In this document: piece after piece, positions 1-10,051 of the stretch
How the letters are laid out: each line of letters opens with the position of its first letter
How positions within the stretch are numbered: the stretch's first letter is position 1
NCBI GenBank assembly: GCA_011037195.1
Contig: JAAEAF010002610.1
Span: forward strand, 1 to 64,000
Direction: 5' to 3'
Length of the DNA: 64,000 nt
Source: Triatoma infestans
Taxonomy: Eukaryota > Arthropoda > Insecta > Hemiptera > Reduviidae
The notes under the pieces: model-generated
What the model was told of the DNA's origin: nothing
Seen by the model: only the letters and a program-made list of their open reading frames with translations
Database searches by the model: none
Position numbers and translations under genes: made by a program

Positions 1-308
1 TAGTTTGTTTAATTGGTACTGTGATGATAGAAAATTTGTCGAAATACAGACGCTTAGAATTAATGATGTCCTTATCAATTCGCCTAACTTCACCGATTTT
101 CCAAAACAGCGGCTAAAAGTTTTGTATTAATATCTCTACTAATATTAGTGTAAGAATTATTTATTGTCTTCTTTAATCAAACTTCTTGATGGAGAATTAA
201 CCATTATTTACTCACGCTAGAAAGTTTGCAAGACCATAAACTTTTAGGTGTTTTTATTGAAGACAAAAATGTGTATATAAAGTAATCTGAGGAAGTGGGA
301 TTAGTTCT

Positions 309-519
309 GTAATAGTGGCGTACTGGACTGAAGTGAGGAGATCCCAAGAAAACGAGTCCAGGCCATACTGCCATTAGATTTTCTCGTCCTAAGTGCTTCT
401 AATTTAAATTCACTAACCGGTGATCGGCAGTATTACCTTTAACGAAACAACACTGTTTGGACAAGGCTTCGGGTGCCAGTGCCAATGAACACAGATTTTG
501 ACGCGCCTTAAAAAATAAG
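309..519 (+). mobile_element. Diverged tRNA-derived SINE, family A copy 1
   Basis: The segment aligns by eye with the better preserved copy near 9261-9480. It shares GTGGCGTACTGGACT at the head, AACCGGTGATCGGCAGT in the middle and GACGCGCCTTA before a short A-rich tail. The promoter boxes are damaged: the A-box region is partly kept, and the B-box region reads AACGAGTCC instead of GTTCGAGTCC. SINEs of this type are non-coding and depend on a LINE for movement. The damage suggests an old copy. Confidence 0.6.
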
Positions 520-1987
520 AAACTACACTTCGGGTGCAAGTAGCTGGTCGGGTGTGAAGCAGGATCTGCCTATTCTATTTCTTCAATTTTCCTAGGTCTT
601 GTTTTTGATTAAAATCGATTCTTCATGTTATTTTCAGTTTTTCAAAATAAACAATAAACTGATGAAGAGAACAAGAATTAAAAAAAAATGCGTCACAACT
701 AAATTTTAGATCGATCTTTACTGTACTTTTTGGTATAAAACGAATCCAATGGATTAATAATCCAATAATTCTATAGATAATATCTTTCAGATGCATTGAA
801 AAACCCCAAACCAATGAACCCAGTCAAAATGACAGTTATAAAATCATTCCATTCCAGAATTTATTTATAAAAATGATTCCAGCCTATCCGTGCAAACAGA
901 AGACGGATTGAAGTTTAATTGATTTTTAATCAAAACAAAGATGTCAGTACCTCAGCCTAAAATACATTATATTACATAAACATCCCGAAAGAGCAAATAT
1001 CGCGAGTTGAAATTTTCATAATATAGTTATCAATTGTTTTAAGAAGTTTTAATATGAAAATTACGTTGATAAAAGAACAAAAACCAATGTATTTAATCGT
1101 GGTGTTAAAAATAATGGAATTGAAAATGGCTCATGGAACTTAAGTAGTGATTTTTTTCTGTGTCACATTTTTTTCTAAACTAGATAAACTTTAAATTAAT
1201 GACCGAACCTCTACATCTATTTTACAACATTTAAATTACTCTTTTATCTATATATAAATATAAATAAATAAAATCAAACAAGTATTTATCTATATCTTTT
1301 CTCTGCGATTGACGGAATTCCCTGGTTGGTTGGTGACGGTCAATCAGTGCAATTCATGTTAATCGATAGGAAAACTTTAATTGAAGAAAATATTTACCAT
1401 TAAATAATTATGTTCGAAACATTTTTGATTCCACTGATGAAGGTTTACACATCATTAGAGTAGACACTCTTGATGTTAGGTTGGGAATATCTTTGATGTT
1501 TAGTGAGTTGATTAATGGGTCACGGGGGGCGGGGGCAGGGGCAGTGATTATACGGCCAGCATGTCTGATCAACACGATGATTGGATAATAGTTCAAAGCC
1601 AGAATTCTGTTCAATTAATAATTCAATATAACGGCACAATATTCATTGTAATTAATCTTTATTTTTATTATTGTTGAATAAATAATGTAAATTTTAATAG
1701 AACAAAATTTTGTTCCATAATACCTGTATTTAGTATATTTAAATCCTAGACAGAGCAATATTACAGACAAACAGACGTACATTTACAGTTCAGCTGTGTA
1801 GAACTAAACAGGTGTGACTAAAGAAAAAACAAGCGCCTATTAAAATAACAATTTGTTTAAGTAACACAAATACTTTATAAATAATTCATGATCATAAATA
1901 TTAATGGGAGCTCCTATACTTGTTACTTCTTAAAATAGTAAATTTACTTTAAAAACATTTATCACATGTTTCCAAAATATTAATTAA
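520..1987. other. AT-rich interval, no gene recognised
   Basis: No coding pattern, RNA gene or clear repeat was recognised. The only notable composition is a short G-rich run at about 1523-1545 (runs of six, five and four G), unusual in this AT-rich context and possibly able to form a quadruplex. Short open frames here look random. Confidence 0.5.
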
Positions 1988-2458
1988 AAAAATCTGGTGT
2001 GAAACACTCACACAAGTTACTCTTACTCCAGTTCTCAAAATTATAATTGACAAATTTTATAGTTTGTGTACCAAATTTAATGAAATTCGTCGAAAACTGA
2101 AAAAAATGTTCAGTAAAAGCGCACTTCCGGTTTACTAATTTTCTTGAAACTGGAAATTTAGGCCATCTATTTATTTCTAATCAATTTTTTTTTTTTACGA
2201 TAGATTGTATAATCAACTATGATAGCATTTTAGAGAAAAACATAACCCCACCCCTCTCTGAATTTTCTCAGAGAAATGTTTTAAATAAAAAATTGTAGAA
2301 CTTTGTATGATTAGTTTATATATGAAGTTTCAAGAAAATCGTCGGAGCCATTTTTGAGAAAATCGCGAAAAAGTGAAAAAAAATTTAGTCGTGTGCTCAC
2401 TACTTCCGGTCATCTGATTTTTTCAAACTCGGAATTTCAACAACATATTTAATTGTTT
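1988..2458 (-). repeat. Family K copy, right-end part, minus strand
   Basis: Read on the minus strand this ends with the family K right terminus (AGAGTAACTTGTGTGAGTG, then TTTCACACCAGA). Before it lie two internal units with CCGGAAGTGCGC and the conserved AAAATCGTCGGAGCC type segment seen here on the plus strand. It is the inverted partner of 2920-3421, so the two could fold on each other. An HH element interrupts it at about 2459. No protein is encoded. Confidence 0.65.
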
Positions 2459-2667
2459 TCAGACAGTGTGACAACACAGATTTGCACAGAACAAAGTTAG
2501 TTTACACACTCCAGAGTCTGAAAAGTCTGTGTTGTCACACTGTCTGATAAACGCATCCTGAAGATGGGCGAACTCCCGAAACCGGTCGATGACCACAAAA
2601 TGAAGCAGGCTACCACGGAAAATATCTTTGATGCTTTCCAGCTCTGTGGAACCAACCACCACAACTA
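2459..2667 (+). mobile_element. HH element copy 1 (hammerhead-like, part fold-back)
   Basis: The segment lies inside family K sequence. It opens with CAGACAGTGTGACAACACAG and has the inverse, CTGTGTTGTCACACTGTCTG, at 2526-2545, so the left part can fold back. The right part carries the shared HH core and a tail ending GGAACCAACCACCACAAC. The open frame across it is not thought to be a gene, because the same sequence recurs in damaged form elsewhere. Confidence 0.6.
2553..2592 (+). ncRNA. Hammerhead-ribozyme-like motif (HH copy 1)
   Basis: In order: GCATC, CTGAAGA (2558-2564), a GGG/CCC hairpin (2566-2577), GAAA, CCGGTC and GATG. CATC and GATG can pair as stem I. ACCGGT is self-complementary and could give a very short stem III, with GUC as the cleavage triplet. 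One extra U lies between CTGAAGA and stem II, and the fourth stem II pair is broken by a T. The order follows the known hammerhead core; activity is inference. Confidence 0.45.
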
Positions 2668-2676
2668 CCACTTTAC

Positions 2677-3421
2677 AAGATTTTGGTTTTACTTTTTTGC
2701 AATTTTCTCAAAAAAGGCTCAGACGATTTTCTTCAAACTTGGTATATTAACTGCATATACAAAGAGCTACAACTTTTATTTGAAACATTTCTCCGGGAAA
2801 ATTCATTTAAGGGCACTTTGTGGGGAGAGGTAGGGTCAGGTTTTCATCTAAAATTCTATTTCAGTTTATTAGACAATTGTGTCATCAAATAATATCAATT
2901 ACAATTAAATATGTTGTTGAAATTCCGAGTTTGAAAAAAATCAGATGACCGGAAGTAGTGAGCTAAATTTTTTTTCACTTTTTCGCGATTTTCTCAAAAA
3001 TGGCTCCGACGATTTTCTTGAAACTTCATATATAAACTAATCATACAAAGTTCTACAATTTTTTATTTAAAACATTTCTCTGGGAAAATCCATTTGAGGT
3101 TACTTTTAGGGGAGGGGTGGGGGTTATGTGTTTCTCTAAAGTACTATCATAGTTGATTATACAATTCTATCATAAAAAAAAAAATTGATTAGAATAAATA
3201 TAAATATTTATTGATAATAAATGGCCTAAATTTCCAGTTTCAAGAAAATTAGTAAACCGGAAGTGCGCTTTTACTCAACATTTTTTTCAGTTTTCGAAGA
3301 ATTTCATTAAATTTGGAACATGAACTATAAAATTTATCAATTATAATTTTGAGAACTGAAGTAAGAGAAAATTGTGTGAGTGTTTCACACCAGATTTTTT
3401 TAATTAGTATTTTGGAAACAT
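2677..3421 (+). repeat. Family K copy, plus strand, two internal units and right end
   Basis: It contains two consecutive internal units. Each has AATTTTCTCAAAAA or similar, then AAACATTTCTC, a G-rich tract (GGGGAGAGGTAGGG at 2822-2835; GGGGAGGGGTGGGGG at 3109-3123) and TATTTCAGT or TATCATAGTTGATTA. Units are separated by GGAAGT motifs. It ends with GAAGTAAGAGAAAATTGTGTG and GTTTCACACCAGA, the family right terminus. The second half is the inverse of 1988-2458. Confidence 0.7.
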
Positions 3422-3570
3422 TCAGACTCTGGAGTGTGTAAACTAACTTTGCTCTGTGCAAATCTGTGTTGTCACACTGTCTGAAAAACGCATCCTGAAG
3501 ATGGGCGAACGCCCGAAACCGATCGATGACCACAAAATGAGGGCAGGCTACCACGGAAAATGTCTCTGAT
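3422..3570 (+). mobile_element. HH element copy 2, single arm
   Basis: It begins CAGACTCTGGAGTGTGTAAA, carries CTGTGTTGTCACACTGTCTG and the hammerhead-like core, and ends at TGTCTCTGAT. Only one arm of the fold-back is present. It separates a K right end (up to 3421) from an inverted K left-half fragment (from 3571). Confidence 0.6.
3490..3530 (+). ncRNA. Hammerhead-ribozyme-like motif (HH copy 2)
   Basis: CATC is followed by CTGAAGA (3495-3501), GGGC-GAAC-GCCC, GAAAC, CGATC and GATG. Stem II is a perfect 4-bp hairpin, and stem I CATC/GATG is intact. Stem III is weakened because ACCGAT replaces the self-complementary ACCGGT. The extra U after CTGAAGA is present, as in all copies. Confidence 0.45.
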
Positions 3571-3711
3571 AGTAAAGTGTACTTGCGGTTGAGGAATTTT
3601 GACGGATCCCATAGTGATTCCTAAACGGAATATCAAGTTTCGACTTTCAACGGTTTTTTATTTTTGAGCTATGCTGTTCACACATACACACACACAGACA
3701 CACACAACAGA

Positions 3712-3760
<49 letters not shown>

Positions 3761-3885
3761 CATTTGCTAAAAACCGTTTTTTTGGACTCAGGGGACCTCA
3801 AAACGGATTTTTCCGGTGAAAACTCGATATCGAAAATTTACACGATAACAATGCTTCCTCTTTACTAGGAGTAAGAGAAAATAAA
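3571..3885 (-). repeat. Family K left-half fragment with CA/GA microsatellite
   Basis: Read on the minus strand it starts TTTTCTCTTACTCC, then AGAGGAAGC, ATCGTGTAAATTTTCGAT, GAGTTTTCACCGG, a microsatellite, GAACAGCATAGCTC and CTCAACCGCAAGT. This is the family K left terminus and head. The microsatellite (3672-3760 on the plus strand: CA then GA repeats) sits where other K copies have GT repeats, so it is part of the element. The open frame over the repeats is not a gene. Confidence 0.65.
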
Positions 3886-3899
3886 AAACTGTTATGTGA

Positions 3900-4569
3900 A
3901 ACACACATACGACTTTCTCTTACTTAGCCATTTGCACAGTTTTCATTCATTAATTCTCTTGAAACACGGAACACTTACTAATTGTTTAGTTGTGTTCAAT
4001 CACACGAGGAAACCTTAACCATTCATTCCTCCCTCAAAACCTTCCTTAAATGAATTTCTGGGGAAAAGTGATAGGTCTCTGCGTATGTATAGTTAGTATA
4101 CCAAGTTTAATGAAACTTGTTGGTGATTTTATGGAGAAAATCGCATAAAATTTAAAAAAAAAAATTTGGTGAGTATAGTCGCACTTCCGGTCAACCCATT
4201 TTCCTTCAAACACGTAATTTTGGCAACATATTTAATTCTTGTTAATATTATATAGATGGTGATAGAATCGCATTTTAAATTAACAACTAGCACTTTATAG
4301 AAACGCATAACTTCACACTTTCCCAAACAAACCCACTTATATGAATTTTCCCGGCGAAATGTTTTAAATATAGTTTTAGCTCTTTATATGTGCAGTGGAT
4401 TATACCAAGTTTATAGAAAATCTTTGGAGTCATTATCGAGAAAATCGCAAAAAACTCAAAGACCTATCATTCAGTAAAGTCACACTTCCGGTTAACGAAT
4501 TTTCTTCAAACTTGATATATTGGCAACGTATTTGATTCTATTTAATGTTATTTAGATGACACAATTGTA
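3900..4569 (-). repeat. Family K copy, minus strand, left of the TA-flanked element
   Basis: Minus-strand K sequence with two unit boundaries (CGCACTTCCGG near 4182 and CACACTTCCGG near 4481 on the plus strand) and the K right-end CTTTCTCTTACTT at about 3911. It is cut at TA 4568-4569 by the 964-bp element and resumes at 5534 with AAATTGAAATAGCACTTTA, as in uninterrupted K copies. The element therefore inserted into K. Confidence 0.6.
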
Positions 4570-5533
4570 TGGGTGGGTCAGAATGATAGTAAATCAAGTC
4601 CCAAAGTTGACATTTTGATAAAATTGGAGTAATATATACTATTGTAATGAATATGGATAACATCGTCGATATAGGTAACTACTAGATTCTGTTGGCGTTA
4701 TATTTAACTAAGGACTTAAGGATCCTCCACACCGACGCGAAACATTCGCTGCCGCGGCAGATGCGAACTTTCCTTTGCAGAAAATTTCCTGGCGTCGCGG
4801 CAGCGGAACATGTTTGCCCACACCGACGCGGCAGCGAAACCAATATCTTTCCATATTGGATTTCCTTAGTGATTGTTTCGACATTCTACCAAAAATTATT
4901 TTAATGCATTCCAAGACCTACCTAGAGATCCACGACGTGCCATTTCCTTAGCATTTGAAACACGTGAAAAGTTCGTCAGTTGTTTTTAATAACTACATCC
5001 ACCTACTATATTTAAGTACCAGGTATATTTTCATTTCATTTATTTATATAATATAGGAAAAGTCAAAAAGTCCCAAAAATATATGTAAAAATATAATAAA
5101 CTTCCTCCCAAATCCTCTTTCTCCTAAATCTAACCCTATACTGTCCTAAATTTTGTCCTTTTTCTTACATTTTTATATTCTTCTTGGGAAAGATCATAAA
5201 TTAAAGGATAGTTTTTCACTGTTTCGATCAGCTTCTCCGTGGAAAACACCATTTTTAACAATTCCAAACCGGCGATACAATAGCGGCAGCGGAAAAACTC
5301 TGCATGCAGCGTTGGAGCGAAACGACGATGTACTACCGCGGACGTTGCGGAATTCGCATCACCCAGTGTGAATACATGCATAGACCGCCGTGTCTATTGT
5401 TCCGCTACGGTTTCGTTTCCGCCGCAGCAGCGAATGTTTCGCGTCAATATATACATGAAAACGGAGTATGAAAGACTTTTACAATTTTTTTCGTGCAAAA
5501 TGGACTTGGTCCACTATCATTCTGTCCCACTCA
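4570..5533. mobile_element. 964-bp non-autonomous inverted-repeat element, TA target site
   Basis: The ends are imperfect inverted repeats: TGGGTGGGTCAGAATGATAG at the left, and TGAGTGGGACAGAATGATAG as the inverse of the right end. TA flanks both sides (4568-4569 and 5534-5535), and the flanking K sequence joins when the element is removed. A second, inner inverted pair is GC-rich: GACGCGAAACATTCGCTGC (about 4735-4753) faces GCAGCGAATGTTTCGCGTC (about 5426-5446). No transposase frame is visible. The TA target fits the Tc1/mariner superfamily, but the family is not recognised. Confidence 0.6.
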
Positions 5534-5583
5534 TATATAAATTGAAATAGCACTTTAATTTTCTTTATACTTTATGTTTCAAC
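5534..5583. repeat. Family K remnant between two insertions
   Basis: The first part continues the minus-strand K copy interrupted at 4569. The second part resembles the plus-strand segment that normally precedes ACACATACAAAGAGC. The switch of orientation suggests an older inverted join between K copies. Confidence 0.4.
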
Positions 5584-5599
5584 AACACATACAAAGAGC
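5584..5599 (+). repeat. Target-site duplication, left copy (16 bp)
   Basis: AACACATACAAAGAGC occurs here and again at 5898-5913, directly bordering the HH fold-back element. The sequence is a normal internal part of family K, so it is the duplicated insertion target. Confidence 0.7.
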
Positions 5600-5640
5600 A
5601 TCAGAGACATTTTCCGTGGTAGCCTGCTTCATTTTGTGGT

Positions 5641-5680
5641 CATCGACCGGTTTCGGGCGTTCGCCCATCTTCTGGATGCG
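5641..5680 (-). ncRNA. Hammerhead-like motif, damaged (left arm of HH copy 3)
   Basis: On the minus strand: GCATC, CAGAAGA (core T changed to A), GGGCGAACGCCC, GAAAC, CGGTC, GATG. Stems I and II are intact, but the CTGANGA box has lost an essential base, so this copy should be inactive. Confidence 0.4.
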
Positions 5681-5787
5681 TTTTTTAGACAGTGTGACAA
5701 CACAGACTCGCACAGAGAAAACTTGGTTTCACACTAACTCAGTAAGTTTGCTCTGTGCGAGTCTGTGTTTCACACTGTCTAAAAAAC

Positions 5788-5827
5788 GCATCCTGAAGAT
5801 GGGCGAACGCCCGAAACCGGTCGATGA
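5788..5827 (+). ncRNA. Hammerhead-ribozyme-like motif (right arm of HH copy 3)
   Basis: GCATC, CTGAAGA (5793-5799), GGGC-GAAC-GCCC, GAAAC, CGGTC, GATG. All proposed core positions are present, with one extra U before stem II. The downstream GGTC-GAT-GACC could form a competing small hairpin. Confidence 0.5.
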
Positions 5828-5897
5828 CCACAAAATGAAGCAGGCTACCACGGAAAATGTCTCTGATGCTTTCCAGCTCTGCGGAACCAACCACCAC

Positions 5898-6035
5898 AAC
5901 ACATACAAAGAGCTACTACAGCTTTTATTTGAAACATTTATCCGGAAAAATTTATTTAAGGGCACTTTTGGGGGAGGGGTGGGGTTAGGTTTTCATCTAA
6001 GTCTAAAGTGCTATCATAGTTGATTTATTTAATTC
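5898..6035 (+). repeat. Family K fragment after HH copy 3
   Basis: It contains the second target-site copy and the K unit segment CTTTTATTTGAAACATTTAT, CATTTAAGGGCAC-like sequence, GGGGGAGGGGTGGGG and AAGTGCTATCATAGTTGAT. It stops in unrelated AT-rich DNA. Confidence 0.6.
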
Positions 6036-8063
6036 TACCATCTCAACCTCTGAACTGACTAAATTATGACCAAATTCTTTTAATTTAAAGACAATAACTA
6101 TTAATACTAAGATTACAAAATTACTGTTTGTGATAATGAGGGGAGAGGTCTCTAATCCCAGTTTCTCACTAAACTTTCATATTTAAATCTTCATAACTCA
6201 CCTAACAAAAAAATCTTAATTTCATCCCAAGATTTTTATCTTAAATGAAAAAATTAGAATAAATACAAATCAAAATAAATTCACTCATCCTTATTGTATA
6301 ACCGTGACTGCTGGCACAATATTATTAGTCAGCATTCAATCAATTTAACTAAATCTACACTTCCGTAAATATATAAAATAAAGAACTGAGAATCAATTTT
6401 AAAACTCATTTAGAAAAAAAATTAACCCACAAAAATATATATGTACAATCAATAAAAAGCGAATTTAGTAAGCCAGAATCAAACTTTAATAAGAAGAACC
6501 CAAACTCCGGTACATTATCAATGTATACCCCCTCCTCCTAGCCTCGTCCACCCGGAGGTGCGACATCCAAGATTGTTATACAAGTAACTATATATTAGAT
6601 ACTAACAGATTATTAAATATTTTGTATGATTAAATCATCAGATAACTGCAACTAATTGCCATAGTCCATTACAATACAACTACCACTAGCGATCGATATC
6701 GGTTAGAATTTACGTTCAGATGTAACATCCCCCTCATTTCTACGTCTGGCTCTGCCGTATGCTAAAGCATACATGTACCATAATCATCTATCAATAAGTC
6801 TCCCGATAGGAAAATATTTACATACCTATTCGTGGATCCTCTCCCATAGAACTCTCTACTTCCTATATATTATATGTACTACATATTACATATATACTAT
6901 CTAAAGTGACATATGATGTGTCGTATTAAGCTCTCATATATATATATATACGTACTTCATACGCAAAGTCTGTAACTTCTTTTGCGACATTTTTCCGTGA
7001 ATATTGATTCAAAAGGAGGGAGGGAAGTTGGTTGAGGCAACTTCCTTAACTGTAATGAGAGAAAGTTATAGTTGGAGAGAGAGAAATTAGTGTGTTTACA
7101 CTAACTCACACGAGTTAGTGTTTCACACACAGATTATAAAATAAATTATAAATTTGACCAATCATATTTTAACGTGGCAAAATGATAAGTTCCTTATTTG
7201 CTGCTAAATCATGGTGAAATGATATTTACAATGGCAAGTATTATAAATAAATACGTGACTGTTTGTTCATGCGTAAATATTCTGTTATTTTTAATAGTCC
7301 ATGATTACGTGGTTTTCTATTTATTTTTTTGGTTAATGAACCGTAATATTTTTATAGTTTTTTTTGTTGTTTTTGTTTCAGAACAAAATGTCATAATAGT
7401 GATAATAAAAGCTGGAAAAATTGTCTATAAAATTTTTATATTTTATATTTTTAAAACTCTGTTTTTTGTTTTGTTTTTTTCTTTTTTACAAACATTCCAT
7501 TAAGCTGAGTATGTTATATATATATAATATGCAGTGAATGCAGTCGTAATGTTTACAGAGAGAAGGGGAAGGTTATTTAGTGACATTATCAGAGCCAACA
7601 TGTCCGACCCCCAGGTGAAAGTGGTATTTATATGACTCATAACACAACCAAACAGCAACACCGCGTTTGTACGGCGTTCCTGTCACAAACTATATAATGT
7701 ATGTAACATTTTCTGTTGGCCAGTCCAGAGGACTACTACTTTTTGAGTGACTCATTCTTTAGATTTGCATATTATATATCTATATCAGTTTGTGTGTGAG
7801 TTTTAACACAAATTAACTATATCACTAGACTTTATTTTTTTTTTTTTGGCACTATTCTTAAACTTCTTATTTCTTCCCACTCAGTTTTTCTACTATCTTC
7901 CGTCGTGTGCCACACATCCCACGTATTCACATCTCATACAATATTTCATTGACCATTTCCTATATATATATATATATATACGAATAACTGTTTTTCTCCT
8001 TCAGGAAACAATGACTCATTCTTATTCTCTCTACTTCCTTTGAATCCGCGCACCCCCCCCCCC
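6036..8063. other. AT-rich interval with short microsatellites, no gene recognised
   Basis: There are (TA)n runs near 6938-6953 and 7958-7980, a short palindromic stretch near 7088-7130 (TTAGTGTGTTTACACTAACT), and a run of C at 8052-8063. Open frames here are low-complexity, rich in Phe, Ile and Val, and are not judged to be genes. Confidence 0.45.
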
Positions 8064-8168
8064 ACTATATAAATATCCACTTTATCCTATTAATTCTTAG
8101 CAAACTTCTTTTATCTAACTATGTGTTTCCACTTGTTTATTACATTTATTCAGTTAACATAGTAATTT
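8064..8168 (+). repeat. 105-bp segment duplicated at 9930-10031
   Basis: It starts ACTATATAAATATCCACT and ends AACATAGTAATTT. The second copy lacks three bases and has few substitutions. It lies beside a Jockey-like 3' end there but not here, which suggests a local duplication or a capture during insertion. Confidence 0.7.
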
Positions 8169-9260
8169 GTTAAATATTAGGAAATCTTGTCATGCGCAGT
8201 AGTAATTATTATTATTATTTTTTTATTTTTTATTTTATATAAATTGTTTATAAAAACTTTCTATAAATATAATGAAACATTCCACATATTTAACAAACTA
8301 TAAAAAATATTTCTTTTAACCTGAATGAAAACTACTGATGTGAATATTTGAAAACAATACGAAAATGGAAAAATGCACCCACTATGAATAATTAGATGAA
8401 ACAATGCGAACATTTTTACAAAAAAAAAAAAAGAAAAAATAAGTTTTTTTACAGTAAGAAAGTTTTTATGACGTTTGTATTGATTGTGATTGGCTAACTT
8501 AACTGTCTCTGCTGTGGACCAACCGGACACTATTTGCTTACAAAATAACGGTTTAGTTTATTTGTATCCGTATTTTTTTTTTTTTTTGCAAAGCTGTAAA
8601 TGGAACTTTTACGATCTTATGTAATATTTTCAAAGTTGACTTTTTCACTCATTTTTTTTGAGTTTCCAAGAGTGAAAAAATGCTGAGCGAATGGTCTCTC
8701 ATGCTCTTTGTCTGAGAGTGCAGTAAGAGAATGCAGGAGAATTCGTAATTATGTTTTTCTATATTGAGAGATATTTTCTCCCGAAAAAAGTAAGTAGGTG
8801 TAAAACTATATCGCAGTAAAAATATAATTTGACAATGAAAACAGGTCCTTAGGGGAAAGTGGGCTGGCCACTTTTTTTGGGATCTTGACAACCCGAACAA
8901 CACTTATACACTGAAATCTTTCAACACAAATGGGGCCCTGCATCGGAAGTTGAAATAGCTACAGAATTGAAATACATTTGTGTTTGGCACAAACACTAGT
9001 CCACCACTACACACACACACACACACACACACAAACTAACAATAATTACATATTGTACACTTTACTGATGACTACATACTGTGTACAAGCAATGCTGCTT
9101 AATGGAGTCACAAACAGATCATCACATTGGATGAATTTCGCTTTGTATCACTTCCTCTTTAAACATCCAATACGGGTACATCTATGCAAGTATAGAAGAT
9201 TGGTTCTAGACCTTTGGAAAAAAAAAAAAGACTCTGCGTAAATAATACAATAAACTGCAG
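8169..9260. other. AT-rich interval with (CA)n, no gene recognised
   Basis: It holds T and A homopolymers (8407-8421, 8572-8587) and a (CA)n run at about 9009-9034. No coding or RNA feature was recognised. Confidence 0.45.
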
Positions 9261-9480
9261 GCATGGGAATAGCGTAGTGGTTAGCGTACTGGACTCTCAC
9301 GCGGAGGACCCGGGTTCGAGTCCAGCTGAGCTACCCTTAAATTTTTTCTTCCTAGGAGCCTCTAACTGTCCGGTGATGGACAGTGTTGACTGTAACGAGA
9401 GAACACTGTCCGGAGGCCAGCAGTACACTGAGAAGGTTGCGGGCGCCAATAACCATAGATGTTGAATTGCGCGCCTTAAT
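9261..9480 (+). mobile_element. tRNA-derived SINE, family A copy 2 (best preserved)
   Basis: The head matches a tRNA-like pol III promoter: TAGCGTAGTGGTTAGCG for box A and GGTTCGAGTCC for box B at about 9313-9323. The body has CCGGTGATGGACAGTG and AACACTGTCCGG, which can pair, and it ends GCGCGCCTTAATTAA. It abuts the poly-T of an inverted Jockey-like 3' end at 9481. Copies in this window: 309-519, 36380-36548 and, inverted, 42914-43063. Confidence 0.8.
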
Positions 9481-9929
9481 TAATTTTTTTTTTTTTTTTA
9501 TTATTGATATTTACACCTGTTATAAGCTTAACAATTGTAAATTTGTTAATTGTGGACAATTCATAGAAACAGGAGCGGAGAAGTCACTCAGTAGTAAAAC
9601 TCCGAGTTATTCAGTAAGTAGATCACGAGGCCACTCACGTTTTAGTCTTCTTGTTGAATTTATAGGGTTAGTTAGGAATGCAAGTACACGGACGAGAGGA
9701 TTGACACGAGATGATAAACTGTTGTGAAATTTGTTGTAACGGAATAGGATTTCTAGACGGACGTGTGGTATATTTAAGTCTGTGTGGATTATATGATTGG
9801 AGACAAAGAAAAGAGCTGAAACGATTTTGCGGAGGATTTTGGATTGGAGTGTTTGGATATGATTATAATTAGATCGTTTGGTTGAACCCCACAGTTCGGC
9901 GCCGTAAGTCCAAATAGGTTTAAGTATGA
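9481..9929 (-). pseudogene. Jockey-like LINE, 3' end with reverse transcriptase C-terminus
   Basis: On the minus strand the translation has PIWTYGAELWGSTKRSN, then LQSKILRKIV, VSNHIIHTDLNIPHVR and finally RRLKREWPRDLLTE. This is the region after the reverse transcriptase thumb typical of Jockey-clade ORF2. It is followed by about 125 nt of 3' UTR and a poly-A tail (poly-T at 9484-9499). The copy is 5' truncated within the codons for ILKPIWTYG, as is usual after target-primed reverse transcription. It cannot be functional. Confidence 0.8.
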
Positions 9930-10031
9930 CTATATAAATATCCACTTTATCCTATTAATTCTTAGCAAACTTCTTTTATCTAATGTGTTTCCCCTTGTTT
10001 ATTACATTTATTCAGTTAACATAGTAATTTA
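9930..10031 (+). repeat. Second copy of the 105-bp segment
   Basis: Near-identical to 8064-8168. It sits exactly between the truncated 5' end of one Jockey-like copy and the 3' end of the next. Confidence 0.7.
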
Positions 10032-10051
10032 ACACAACTGAATTTTGTGTT

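Larger units (their letters stand above)
5600..5897 (+). mobile_element. HH element copy 3, compact fold-back
   Basis: Two near-complementary arms of about 120 nt surround a short loop near 5745. The left arm begins ATCAGAGACATTTTCCGTGG, and the right arm ends CCACGGAAAATGTCTCTGAT plus a unique tail, GCTTTCCAGCTCTGCGGAAC, and CAACCACCAC. The 16-bp direct repeats on each side show that it inserted as a unit. It is bordered by family K on the right. No protein function is proposed for the open frames, which mirror each other because of the fold-back. Confidence 0.75.

Noticed and set aside
2564..2833. Recurring peptide with PKPVDDHKMKQ as a conserved protein family
   Set aside because: The same nucleotides recur on both strands with indels and stops at many sites and coincide with the hammerhead-like core. 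The conservation is at the nucleotide level of a repeat.
5574..6023. 149-residue open frame as a possible gene
   Set aside because: It crosses the HH fold-back, a target-site duplication and family K sequence. Similar peptides appear in inverted order at 5729-5965 because of the palindrome, not because of coding.
7198..7503. 101-residue hydrophobic frame as a membrane protein
   Set aside because: It is a low-complexity AT-driven frame (Phe/Ile/Val-rich) with no start context, splice pattern or recognised family.
9261..9345. A genuine tRNA gene
   Set aside because: The tRNA-like head is part of SINE family A, with the same body in three other copies.
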